Part shown: in pieces, positions 55,461 to 63,877 of the stretch
Numbering within the stretch: position 1 is the stretch's first letter
Layout of the letters: each line of letters opens with the position of its first letter
Assembly: GCF_900129585.1 (NCBI RefSeq)
Contig: NZ_FQWF01000001.1
Coordinates: 124,001 to 188,000 of the forward strand
Length of the DNA stretch: 64,000 nucleotides
Source: Flavobacterium micromati
GTDB taxonomy: Bacteria > Bacteroidota > Bacteroidia > Flavobacteriales > Flavobacteriaceae
Reading direction: 5' to 3'
Notes under the pieces: model-generated
Seen by the model: the letters and a program-made list of their open reading frames with translations, nothing else
Told to the model about the DNA's origin: nothing
Databases searched by the model: none
Made by a program: the position numbers and the translations under genes

Positions 55461-55640
55461 TTATTTGGTTTTTTGGAGTCTAGACAGTGAAACTAAAACG
55501 TTTTTTAAGTAATAACGTTTTCTATTGCTGATTCTAAAATCAACAACAACATTTCCTTCTGCTTCCAACTTCAGTAATGTGTTTTCGCAAATAGACAATA
55601 TTGCCATCACATCTCTTGAGGTAAGGATTTCCTTATTCAT
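55461..55640 (-). CDS. Small HTH protein, excisionase/AlpA-like
   Basis: 59 residues from ATG 55640; an upstream reading to 55796 adds 52 residues that look non-coding and is rejected. ILTSRDVMAILSICENTLLKLEAEGNVVVDFRISNRKRYY (quoted parts: TSRDVMAILSICENTLLKLE and ISNRKRYY) is a winged/MerR-like HTH as in Bacteroidota element-borne DNA-binding proteins. Placed next to the right end, it may act as excisionase or control gene. Confidence 0.75.
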   Translation of the reverse strand: MNKEILTSRDVMAILSICENTLLKLEAEGNVVVDFRISNRKRYYLKNVLVSLSRLQKTK

Positions 55641-55814
55641 TTTTAATAAAAGGTATTCTTTTGGGATTTTGTTATTCCTACTTAAAGGTAGTAGTGATGT
55701 GTGTTTTATTATAGCCGAAACAAACCCCCAGTATCTGGCTAACACTACTCTAACAAAGATACTACAGAAAAACTCATGTGTCAAGTTTTCACCCAAAAAA
55801 AAATCAGGTAAAAA

Positions 55815-55838
55815 TTACTACGTGATTTACTACGCCAT
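55815..55838. repeat. Tandem 12-bp arm-type repeats, right
   Basis: TTACTACGTGAT followed by TTACTACGCCAT; the first 20 bases equal 50317-50336 exactly, same orientation. They lie 57 bp inside the right att repeat. Confidence 0.75.
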
Positions 55839-55845
55839 AAAAAAA

Positions 55846-55877
55846 GAAACCCCACAAACGTAATGTTTGCGGGGTTC
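55846..55877 (-). terminator. Element-borne terminator for tRNA-Gln
   Basis: Minus strand arms GAACCCCGCAAAC and GTTTGTGGGGTTTC pair over 13 bp (one G-U) with loop ATTAC, followed by TTTTTTT. It lies 15 bp beyond the tRNA 3' end and inside the element. Confidence 0.8.
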
Positions 55878-55890
55878 TTCAGGATTGCCA

Positions 55891-55906
55891 GTTGGTCTAC
55901 TAGGAC
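55891..55906. repeat. attR within tRNA-Gln 3' end
   Basis: GTTGGTCTACTAGGAC; covers the acceptor 3' strand and part of the T arm of the tRNA. Direct repeat of 50176-50191 with one difference. Confidence 0.85.
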
Positions 55907-55962
55907 TCGAACCTAGAAAGACTGCACCAAAAACAGTTGTGTTACCATTACACCATAGACCA
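55892..55962 (-). tRNA. tRNA-Gln (anticodon TTG)
   Basis: 71 nt on the minus strand. Acceptor TGGTCTA pairs with TAGACCA; discriminator A; D-arm GGTGTAATGGTAACAC; anticodon stem ACTGT/GCAGT around TTTTGGT with anticodon TTG; T arm CTAGG TTCGAGT CCTAG. CCA is not encoded. It serves as attachment site of the neighbouring element. Confidence 0.95.
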
Positions 55963-55982
55963 GCATTGCTGCTAAGCGAGTG

Positions 55983-56013
55983 CAAATTTATAATAAATTT
56001 TAGTTTGCGCAAA
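55983..56013 (-). promoter_or_regulatory. Promoter of tRNA-Gln
   Basis: Minus strand TTTG (56010-56013), 19-nt spacer, TAAATTTG (55983-55990): a textbook Bacteroidota promoter ending about 20 bp before the tRNA 5' end. Confidence 0.85.
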
Positions 56014-56199
56014 CTTTTTTTATCATTTTTTAAAAAAATTACTCCGTTTTTATAAATTGCAATTGTAAATTATTTAAAACCTATTAGCAATCAGGTCATT
56101 ATTATTTTACGACGGTTTTCAAGAAAATTTTGTTAATGACTACAACCTTAAACAAAAAAACATTTTCTTTGCAACTGATAAAAATAAAAATTTTAGTAC

Positions 56200-59100
56200 A
56201 TGGAGAAAGTAGCTTTCAGTTTCAATAAGTGGAATACAATCATTGGTTGGTTTACATTTGGAATCGCATTATTAACCTATACTTTGACTGTTGAACCCAC
56301 AATGAGTTTTTGGGATTGTGGAGAATATATTGCAACTGCAGCAAAACTTCAAGTTGGCCATCCGCCAGGCGCGCCTTTGTACCAAATGATTGGTGCTTTC
56401 TTCGCCATGTTTGCTGCCGATGATACTAAAATTGCATTAATGGTCAATATGATGTCAGTGGTATCGAGTGCGTTCACTATTCTATTTTTATTTTGGTCAT
56501 CGTCAATAATATTGCGAAAATTAGTAGGTAGATTTGCTGATTTAGAAACTAATGACGACAATACGAACTCACTTACTACAAGCAACAATATCGTTATTTT
56601 AGGAAGTTCGTTTGTGGGAGCTCTAGCTTACACCTTTTCTGATAGTTTCTGGTATAACGCAGTTGAAGCCGAAGTTTATGCGATGGCCTCATTGCTAATT
56701 GCCTTATTGTTTTGGTTGGGTTTACGATGGGAACAAGACATGCACAAACCAAGGGGAAATAGATGGCTGTTGATCATTTCTCTGGTTGTTGGGCTCTCTT
56801 TTGGCGTTCACTTTATGGCTCTATTAACCATTCCTGCAATAGGATTTTTATATTTCTTTAAAAATTACAAAACAGTAACAGTAAAAAGCTTTCTTCTTGC
56901 CAATGTAATAGTGGTCGCTATTTTACTTTTTATTTTTAAATTACTTCTCCCATTGACGATGGGATTCTTTGGTAAAACTGAAGTCTTCATGGTAAACAGT
57001 TTAGGATTACCCTTCGACTCTGGAACTATATTTGTCACAATAGTAATGATCGCCTTGTTTTATTTTGGTTTAAATTATACACGAAACAAAGGAATGGTTA
57101 CTTATAATACCTTAATTCTCTGTATCCTTTTTATCCTTATTGGCTTTTCAACTTGGATGATGTTGCCTATTCGTGCTAATGCAAATACCGTTATTAACGA
57201 AAATAAACCCTCTGATGCGCGTGAAGTTTTGGCTTATTACAATCGCGAACAATATGGTGTGAATCCGTTATTTTATGGTCCACAATACACAGAAGCATTT
57301 AGTGGTTTAGATGAAGAGAATCCTTATTTAGATAAAGCACCTAACTATGAAAGAGATTATAAAACGGGCAAGTATGTTATTGTAAATAATTTTAAAAACG
57401 CAGATCAAAATACTGACGACAATCACAAAACGGTGCTGCCACGAATGTGGAGTGGTGATCACATTGAAAATTACATGAATTTTACAAATGCACCTAAATT
57501 TAGAATAAATCCTAATTATGATTATGCCGATGATTTGGCTAAATACGGTTTAGACCCAAGCCAACTTAGTGAGGAAGATTATAACAAAGCGATAGCACAA
57601 CTGAAAAGCGAAACTGAAAAAACAATCAATGAATTTAGACAAGCCTACGCTCAGAAACAAATTGACAACGAAGGTTATGTAAAATTTTTAAAAAGTTATG
57701 GAGATTATTTAATTGTTGACAAGCCTGCAACTATAGACAATTTAGGCTTTATGGTGGAATACCAGTTTGGATACATGTATTGGAGATATCTAATGTGGAA
57801 TTTTGTAGGCAGACAAAGTGATGATCAAGGTCGTTACGACTATCTTGATGGGAACTGGCTGAGCGGAATAACATTTATAGATGAATTGCATTTAGGAAGC
57901 CAAGATAATTTACCTTCGGATGTGTTGAATAATAAAGGACGAAATGTCTACTTTTTTCTTCCGTTTATTTTAGGGTTAATTGGGTTAATGTATCATGCAA
58001 ATAAGGATTTAAAAAGCTTTTATGTACTGCTAGCCTTGTTTCTTTTTACGGGAATTGCTCTAAAAATTTATTTGAACGAAAGACCCTTTGAACCAAGAGA
58101 AAGAGATTATGCGTTAGTAGGATCATTTTACGTATTTGCAATATGGATTGGTTTTGGAGTTTACGCATTATATGAAAGCGCCAAAAAATATATTGCTCCA
58201 AAAGTTGCTGGTCCAATTATTATAGTTGCGAGTCTACTAGCCGCTCCGGTTCTTATGGCCTCTCAAAACTGGGATGATCATGATCGTTCTGGAAAATATA
58301 CAGCTGTGGCAATGGCAAAAGCATATTTAGAGTCTTGTGATGAAAATGCTATTTTATTTACCATTGGTGACAACGACACTTTCCCGCTGTGGTATGTTCA
58401 AGAAATAGAGAATATTAGAACAGATGTGAAAATTGTAAACACAAGTTTATTTATGACTGACTGGTATATTGATCAAATGAAAACTAAAACTTATGAATCT
58501 GATCCTTTACCTATTTCATTTACTCACAATCAATATGTAGGTGATAAATTAGATTATGTAGCTTACATTCCAAAAATTGATAGCCGCTGGGATATCAAAG
58601 ACTTGATCACGTTTATAAAAAATCCAAAAGCAACTGTTCAAATGCAAAACGGGCAAACCATTCACTTTTATCCAACAAATAAAATTAGAATTCCCGTTGA
58701 CAAAAACACAATTATCAACAATAAAGTAGTTGATCCTAAATACAACGATTCAATTGTTCCTTTTATCGATATTGATATAAAAGGAAATGCATTGTACAAA
58801 AACAGGTTGATGATGCTGGATATTGTTGCAAATAACAACTGGAAACGTCCCATCTATTTTACTGGAGGTGCTTTTGCAAATGAAGATTACATCTGGATGA
58901 AGGAATATCTACAACTGGAAGGAATGGTTTATAAATTAGTACCTATTAGAACCAAAATGTCGGAAGATGGCAGTCCGCTTGAAATGGGACAAATTGATTC
59001 AGAAAAGATGTACGCTAAAGTAATGAAATGGGATTGGGGAAATAGTGAAAGCCCCGATATTTACCACGATACTGAAACCAAAAGAAATAGTATTACTTAT

Positions 59101-59511
59101 AGAACAAATCTTGCTCGATTAATGAACCAGTTGCTTCTTGAAGGTAAAAAGGATAAAGCTAGAAACATTATTAATCTAGCAATGACTAAAATGCCAGTTG
59201 AGTTTTTTGGCTATTATTCTCTTTTAGAACCTTTTGCAGATGGCTATTATAAAATAGGTGAGAAAGAAAAAGCACAGCAATTATTGCAAAATTTAATTGG
59301 TAAATATCAAGAAAATTTAAATTACTATGGCCAACTGAAAGCTTCAGAGCAAGGCGGCATTGCAACTACTATAATAATTGATATTGAAAGGTATAGAAGT
59401 TTGCTGCAGGTAATGAAAAAAAACGACGATATTACTTTTTACAATAAAAGCAAAATTTCGTTTAATACTTATATTAAGATGTTCGAGCGTTTTGAACGTG
59501 ATAAAGAGTAA
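56200..59511 (+). CDS. DUF2723 membrane protein (glycosyltransferase-C-like)
   Basis: 1103 residues. The N-terminal half holds about ten membrane helices starting with the DUF2723 block VEPTMSFWDCGEYIATAAKL and VGHPPGAPLYQ. After further helices (about 570-690) comes a large soluble C-terminal part with GDNDTFPLWYVQE and, near the end, TPR-like helices. The Asp-containing first periplasmic loop resembles GT-C protein O-mannosyltransferases, and DUF2723 proteins are usually annotated so, but the activity is unproven. Monocistronic, with its own terminator downstream. Confidence 0.88.
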   Translation: MEKVAFSFNKWNTIIGWFTFGIALLTYTLTVEPTMSFWDCGEYIATAAKLQVGHPPGAPLYQMIGAFFAMFAADDTKIALMVNMMSVVSSAFTILFLFWSSSIILRKLVGRFADLETNDDNTNSLTTSNNIVILGSSFVGALAYTFSDSFWYNAVEAEVYAMASLLIALLFWLGLRWEQDMHKPRGNRWLLIISLVVGLSFGVHFMALLTIPAIGFLYFFKNYKTVTVKSFLLANVIVVAILLFIFKLLLPLTMGFFGKTEVFMVNSLGLPFDSGTIFVTIVMIALFYFGLNYTRNKGMVTYNTLILCILFILIGFSTWMMLPIRANANTVINENKPSDAREVLAYYNREQYGVNPLFYGPQYTEAFSGLDEENPYLDKAPNYERDYKTGKYVIVNNFKNADQNTDDNHKTVLPRMWSGDHIENYMNFTNAPKFRINPNYDYADDLAKYGLDPSQLSEEDYNKAIAQLKSETEKTINEFRQAYAQKQIDNEGYVKFLKSYGDYLIVDKPATIDNLGFMVEYQFGYMYWRYLMWNFVGRQSDDQGRYDYLDGNWLSGITFIDELHLGSQDNLPSDVLNNKGRNVYFFLPFILGLIGLMYHANKDLKSFYVLLALFLFTGIALKIYLNERPFEPRERDYALVGSFYVFAIWIGFGVYALYESAKKYIAPKVAGPIIIVASLLAAPVLMASQNWDDHDRSGKYTAVAMAKAYLESCDENAILFTIGDNDTFPLWYVQEIENIRTDVKIVNTSLFMTDWYIDQMKTKTYESDPLPISFTHNQYVGDKLDYVAYIPKIDSRWDIKDLITFIKNPKATVQMQNGQTIHFYPTNKIRIPVDKNTIINNKVVDPKYNDSIVPFIDIDIKGNALYKNRLMMLDIVANNNWKRPIYFTGGAFANEDYIWMKEYLQLEGMVYKLVPIRTKMSEDGSPLEMGQIDSEKMYAKVMKWDWGNSESPDIYHDTETKRNSITYRTNLARLMNQLLLEGKKDKARNIINLAMTKMPVEFFGYYSLLEPFADGYYKIGEKEKAQQLLQNLIGKYQENLNYYGQLKASEQGGIATTIIIDIERYRSLLQVMKKNDDITFYNKSKISFNTYIKMFERFERDKE

Positions 59512-59541
59512 TTATAAATTGAACTAAGTTGCCTAAATAAT

Positions 59542-59586
59542 GAGCTAATTAGAAAAATTACAAAGATGTAAGTTTCTAATTAGCTC
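59542..59586 (+). terminator. Terminator of the DUF2723 gene
   Basis: 14-bp perfect stem GAGCTAATTAGAAA / TTTCTAATTAGCTC followed by GTTTTTATTTT. Confidence 0.85.
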
Positions 59587-59642
59587 GTTTTTATTTTATA
59601 AATTTATACTTATAAGATTTTCACATTTTTTAATTTTAGTTA

Positions 59643-60284
59643 ATGAAATTCTATTGGATAAAAACACATTGGATTGTTAAAAAAATATTTCACAATTTTA
59701 TTTGGGATGTTTCCAATGACAAAAAAACAGTCTATCTCACCTTTGATGATGGTCCAATTCCCGATATTACTCCGTGGGTTCTAAATGAATTAAAAAAGCA
59801 TGATGTAAAAGCTACCTTCTTTTGCATAGGTGACAATATTGATAAACATCCAGAAATATTTAAAAAGGTAATTGCTGATGGTCATTCTTTAGGGAATCAT
59901 ACTTTTAATCATTTAAACGGATGGAAAACTCCAAAAAATAAATACATAGAAAATGTAAAACAATGTGAGGATTTAATTTATTCTCATTTAAATACCCATT
60001 CAGAACCTAAAGTTTTTCGACCGCCTTTCGGCAAAATTACGATGAGACAGTCAAAAGCAATACGGAAACTAGGCTATAAGATAATAATGTGGGATGTTCT
60101 AAGTGCCGACTTTGATCTAAATATTTCTAAGGAAGAATGTTTAAAAAATGTACTTTCGACTGTTGAATCAGGAAGTATAATTATTTTTCATGATAGTAAA
60201 AAAGCGTTCAAAAATCTTGAATTTGTTTTACCAAAAACACTAGAGTATTTGAAAAATAATAACTTTAATTGTGAAATTCTATAA
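59643..60284 (+). CDS. NodB-type polysaccharide deacetylase (CE4)
   Basis: 213 residues; no clear signal peptide. CE4 motifs: TFDDGP (Asp35 base, Asp36 metal), HTFNH (His86 and His90 metal ligands), RPPFGKIT (motif 3), MWDVLSADFD (motif 4) and IIIFHDS (motif 5). It removes N-acetyl groups from chitooligosaccharide- or peptidoglycan-type sugars. Its stop abuts the convergent thioredoxin-like gene (60285) with no space. Confidence 0.92.
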   Translation: MKFYWIKTHWIVKKIFHNFIWDVSNDKKTVYLTFDDGPIPDITPWVLNELKKHDVKATFFCIGDNIDKHPEIFKKVIADGHSLGNHTFNHLNGWKTPKNKYIENVKQCEDLIYSHLNTHSEPKVFRPPFGKITMRQSKAIRKLGYKIIMWDVLSADFDLNISKEECLKNVLSTVESGSIIIFHDSKKAFKNLEFVLPKTLEYLKNNNFNCEIL

Positions 60285-60581
60285 TTAAAATTGTTCTTGT
60301 ACGATGCTTATTAGAGTGTTGGCATCTAATTCTCCTGATTGCCTCCAGATCATTTGCCCTTGTTTATAAATCATTAAAGTAGGCAATCCTTTGATGCGAA
60401 GAGCATCAGCCAGCTCTTGATTTTTATCAACATCAATTTTAATGACTTTTGCTTTATCTCCAAGTGCAGCAGCTACATCTCTAATTACAGGATGCATCGA
60501 AATTGAAGATTCATTCCAATCCGTGTAAAAATCAATTAATACAGGAACTTGCGTACTTATTAGTTCTCCAAATTTTGACAT
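60285..60581 (-). CDS. Thioredoxin-fold protein without active-site cysteines
   Basis: 98 residues with the full thioredoxin pattern: VLIDFYTDW, then IKIDVDKNQELADALRIKGLPTLMIYKQGQ with the cis-Pro (GLPT) and a final SIVQEQF helix. Where thioredoxin has WCGPC, this has WNESS (Asn23, Ser26), so it cannot do dithiol exchange. It has no cysteine at all. A promoter-like TACATTTG lies at 60634-60641. It may be a protein-binding or regulatory module. Convergent with the deacetylase. Confidence 0.88.
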   Translation of the reverse strand: MSKFGELISTQVPVLIDFYTDWNESSISMHPVIRDVAAALGDKAKVIKIDVDKNQELADALRIKGLPTLMIYKQGQMIWRQSGELDANTLISIVQEQF

Positions 60582-60633
60582 AAAACAAAAAATTTAATTT
60601 TTATAATTTACTAAAAATCAATGTTTATTTTTA

Positions 60634-60641
60634 CAAATGTA
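60634..60641 (-). promoter_or_regulatory. -7 element of the thioredoxin-like gene
   Basis: Minus strand TACATTTG fits TAnnTTTG, 53 bp before the ATG. It lies just before the end of the upstream metallophosphoesterase gene, so the small gene can be expressed alone. Confidence 0.5.
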
Positions 60642-60655
60642 GCATTTTTAACGCA

Positions 60656-61891
60656 CTATACTACTTCTACTCCTTTTTTTAGTTCTAAGACCGTAATTTC
60701 AGGCATAATACCTACTCTACCTGGATAAGCATGAAAACCAAAACCTCTGTTGACATAAACATATCGACCTAAATTTTCATATAAGCCAGCCCACTGCTTG
60801 TAAACATATTGCGCCAAACTCCACTTAAAATATCCTGGGATCTCAATCCCAAACTGCATCCCGTGTGTGTGACCTGAAAGTGTAAGGTGAAAGTGCTTAT
60901 CATCGTGTTGCACTACATGTTCCCAATGTGATGGATCATGACTCATCAAAATCTTAAAATCTTCTTTTTTTAACTGACCAGCAGCTTTATTTAAATCGCC
61001 AGCTTGTTTAAAATTTTGTCCCCAATTTTCCACGCCCACTAGTGCTATCTTTTCGTCGCCCTTTTGAATAAAAGTATGTTCATTTAAAAGTAGTTTGAAA
61101 TCAATATCGCCGTATAACTGTTTTATCGCTTTGAAATTTTCTTCCTTAGCTGCAGCATTAGGCCAAGTTACATACTCACCGTAATCGTGGTTGCCTAACA
61201 CGGAATATTTACCATATTCGTGCGTTTTGATTCTGTTAAATGTTTCAATCCAAGGATGCATTTCCTTGGCATGTGTGTTCACAATATCGCCTGTTAGCAA
61301 TATCAGATCTGAATTTTGTTCGTTCACTAAATCAATCGCGTAATTTATTTTCTCTGGATTATCAAAACTACCACTGTGAATATCTGAGATGTGCGTTATC
61401 GTAAAACCGTCAAAAGCATCGGGTAAATCAGGGAAAAATATACGTTGTTTGATCACCTTATAATTGTATTTTCCAATAGTAATACCATATATAAGTGATA
61501 AAAAAGGGATAACGGCTAAGCCAAGACCAATTTGACTAATGAATTTCCTTCGAGCAGCAAAAAAATCAGCGTCTTTATCGTAATTTATAAAATGATTTAC
61601 TGTACCACTGGCCAACCTAAATATATCTTCCCCCATTAATATAAGAGTGATTATTAATTTAGGAACATAAACAATTAACATTAAAGCCATGATAAACATG
61701 GTTTGCTGGGTTTGCCCAATGCTTCGATCAAACTGCAACAACGAGTAAATTATAAAGGCAATTAGCAATATGCTGCTAAATTGAATCGAATAAAGTATTG
61801 TTTTAGATTTTATTAATGTTTTTAAAAGTTGAAAGGTGTAAAGCTCAATTATAAAAAGAATGGAGCATAAAAATGCGATACGAAATATCAT
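60656..61891 (-). CDS. Membrane-anchored metallophosphoesterase
   Basis: 411 residues. Four or so N-terminal membrane helices (about 5-25, 33-54, 63-83, 118-140) precede a calcineurin-like phosphoesterase domain: ITHISDIHSGSF (metal Asp and His), LLTGDIVN, VLGNHDYG, MSHDPSHW and LSGHTHGMQFG. This resembles the YkuE/LpxH-type membrane phosphohydrolases common in Bacteroidota. Substrate unknown; membrane lipid or nucleotide-type phosphoester is possible. 75 bp before the thioredoxin-like gene. Confidence 0.9.
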   Translation of the reverse strand: MIFRIAFLCSILFIIELYTFQLLKTLIKSKTILYSIQFSSILLIAFIIYSLLQFDRSIGQTQQTMFIMALMLIVYVPKLIITLILMGEDIFRLASGTVNHFINYDKDADFFAARRKFISQIGLGLAVIPFLSLIYGITIGKYNYKVIKQRIFFPDLPDAFDGFTITHISDIHSGSFDNPEKINYAIDLVNEQNSDLILLTGDIVNTHAKEMHPWIETFNRIKTHEYGKYSVLGNHDYGEYVTWPNAAAKEENFKAIKQLYGDIDFKLLLNEHTFIQKGDEKIALVGVENWGQNFKQAGDLNKAAGQLKKEDFKILMSHDPSHWEHVVQHDDKHFHLTLSGHTHGMQFGIEIPGYFKWSLAQYVYKQWAGLYENLGRYVYVNRGFGFHAYPGRVGIMPEITVLELKKGVEVV

Positions 61892-62095
61892 TAGGATTTA
61901 ATTTTGCACAAAATAACAAAAGTTTACATAAAAGAATGTTAGTATTAGTTAAAATTTAACGGTTGATTAAACTGAGAAAACAACAATTTTTACTTTTTAG
62001 TTTCAATATTATTTCAGGTCACAAAAAAGCACATTAATCACTCACGCATATTAATTTTCCAAATAAAAATTGCAAAATACTGATTTTTTATTAAT

Positions 62096-63562
62096 TTAAT
62101 TAACAACTAAATTCATAGAAACTGTCAGAATATTCCCTGAACCTGAAAAACGTTCCGCAAAAATTTCAATGAAGTCATTTGTATTCATCTCAATGATTGC
62201 TTCAATTGGCACAGCTAAAATATCATTTGTTGAATTAGAACTTACATAAACCTTTGATTGGTTTACAACCACGCCGTTTTTAGCAACATAAAATACATAG
62301 ACAGTTGCATTAGCATTAGATTGAAAAGAGGCTGATCCACTTACTCTAAAGAATCTTTTCTTAGCTCCAAGATATTGCAATTTATTATCTGCACCACCTT
62401 GCGAAAACCTATAAAGATTATTAGAAGTTGTTAAACCAGATAATTTACGGGGAGTGCCAGATAATGTTGTGCCTGCACCTTGACCCACTGGATAATTATA
62501 ATTAATATCACCAACTGCGGCTTCATCGCTTTCATTTGGAATACCAGCACTTCTAACGCTCCATTTATTATTGAAATTATAACCTGTGTAAACAGCTGGG
62601 GTGTATCCTTTAATATATCCCGCAACATTTGTCCCAGTAAAAACAACAGTTTCAAGCACAGCATCGCCAGTGATAACTGGGTTACTTGAAACATCAAATC
62701 CAATAGCTGAACCGTTTACATCAGAAAATCCTCCTTGCTTTTGCACCAGCCCAAAAGTACCTGTTAATTTTTCATAAGTACCTAAATTATTTCCAAACCA
62801 GCCAACATTACTTAACAAAAGCTGACTAATGTTGTTATAAGTTATACCTGTTGTATTGCCAACAAACTGAACTGTACTAACAAATACTAAACCTAAACCA
62901 CTTATAGAACCTACATTAGCACAATTTGATACCACTAAATCTCTAAAAATTAAATTTTGCGTGTTAGCTGCACTTATGTTAAAAACTGTACCGCCTGTCA
63001 CGCGAATCGTAACATTTCTAATACTTCCGCCAGTTGATCCTTCAAAAAGATTTCCATTTCGAACTATAATATCATCATTAGTATCTTGACCTGAGACATA
63101 AGCATTATTCAAATCGATTGGAAAATTAAAAGTAACCGTTCCGTTTATCTCATAATAAGTAGTGCTATCTAATATATATTTGCTTTGACCACCCGCTGCT
63201 AATTCTGCAGCTAAAACAGTTGCTAAAACATCAGTTGATCGAATACGCTTAAATTTTAATCGTCCTGCTGTGCCGCTATTCATGATGTTCCAAGAGGATA
63301 TTCCTCCATTGAAATGAAAAAATGATTTTAAATCAGTATCATATACCATTAAACCATCGGCAGGTGTAGCTATTGCTATGCGTTGAGCCGTTGTCATTCT
63401 TGGAGTTAGCATTCCTTGAGTTGTAGAAGTAACGTCAAGCATAGCGCTTGAGTTTGGAGTAATAGTTCCAATTCCCACTTGCGAAAACACATTTGCTGTT
63501 GAAATTATGAAAAAAAACAGACAGGCGCTCAAAGCCTTCATCGCAAAGTAATAATTTTTCAT
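62096..63562 (-). CDS. Secreted surface / tail-fibre-like protein with beta-helix-like body
   Basis: 488 residues. Signal peptide (alternative start at 63541 gives MKALSACLFFFII), cut after VFSQ. The mature N-terminus VGIGTITPNSSAMLDV..TQGMLTPRMT and GLMVYDTDLKSFFHFNGG is a repeat found in many Bacteroidota surface and tail-fibre-like proteins. The middle (about 145-330) has short Val/Ile/Asn-rich strands as in a parallel beta helix (DIIVRNGNLF, IRNVTIRVTGG, NLIFRDLVVSN). The C-terminal about 110 residues form a beta sandwich. No T9SS C-terminal domain seen. Function unknown; adhesion is possible. Confidence 0.7.
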   Translation of the reverse strand: MKNYYFAMKALSACLFFFIISTANVFSQVGIGTITPNSSAMLDVTSTTQGMLTPRMTTAQRIAIATPADGLMVYDTDLKSFFHFNGGISSWNIMNSGTAGRLKFKRIRSTDVLATVLAAELAAGGQSKYILDSTTYYEINGTVTFNFPIDLNNAYVSGQDTNDDIIVRNGNLFEGSTGGSIRNVTIRVTGGTVFNISAANTQNLIFRDLVVSNCANVGSISGLGLVFVSTVQFVGNTTGITYNNISQLLLSNVGWFGNNLGTYEKLTGTFGLVQKQGGFSDVNGSAIGFDVSSNPVITGDAVLETVVFTGTNVAGYIKGYTPAVYTGYNFNNKWSVRSAGIPNESDEAAVGDINYNYPVGQGAGTTLSGTPRKLSGLTTSNNLYRFSQGGADNKLQYLGAKKRFFRVSGSASFQSNANATVYVFYVAKNGVVVNQSKVYVSSNSTNDILAVPIEAIIEMNTNDFIEIFAERFSGSGNILTVSMNLVVN

Positions 63563-63848
63563 AAAAATAGATTTAAATTAAATAATAAAAAGTGAGTGTT
63601 ATTTTAAGATAGTTTTACGAAGATATATTTATTATCGCCTAAATACCTATATAATCGATCATCTACACAATATTTATTTAAAAATAAATAATTTCCTATA
63701 ATAAATATTTTTTGATCGATACTATTTCAGATTTTGGGTACATTAATGCTTTCCCAAACAAAGTATTTAATACCACAATGAAATTTTGATCAAAAAATTA
63801 CAAATGACAAATTTTGTGATCACATTCCTGTTTGTGTTTCAAGTTTTG
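63563..63848. other. Non-coding divergent region before polA
   Basis: AT-rich; no gene seen. It contains inverted ATCGATCA / TGATCGAT at about 63653 and 63713, and short palindromes such as TTTTGATCAAAA. Nothing assigned. Confidence 0.5.
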
Positions 63849-63856
63849 TACTTTTG
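63849..63856 (+). promoter_or_regulatory. -7 element of polA
   Basis: TACTTTTG, full match to TAnnTTTG, 22 bp before the ATG at 63878. No -33 TTTG at the usual distance. Confidence 0.55.
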
Positions 63857-63877
63857 AGAACTTTATAAATTTAAATT

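Larger units (their letters stand above)
50176..55906. mobile_element. 5.7 kb integrative element inserted at tRNA-Gln(TTG)
   Basis: Bounded by 16-bp direct repeats that differ at one base (50176-50191, 55891-55906), the right copy lying in the 3' end of tRNA-Gln. It contains, left to right, a tyrosine integrase, an unrecognised membrane protein and its cytosolic partner, a serine recombinase, three small or hypothetical genes, an HTH/HUH-like Rep candidate and an excisionase-like HTH protein. No capsid, conjugation or toxin-antitoxin genes are recognised. It is probably a satellite-like or mobilisable element dependent on a helper. Confidence 0.85.

Noticed and set aside
55641..55796. N-terminal extension of the HTH gene to 111 residues
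   Set aside because: The extra 52 residues have no family resemblance; ATG 55640 gives the normal short HTH protein.
63650..63720. Inverted ATCGATCA/TGATCGAT near polA as a regulatory site or origin
   Set aside because: Short, widely spaced and in very AT-rich DNA; chance is sufficient and no DnaA-box cluster is seen.
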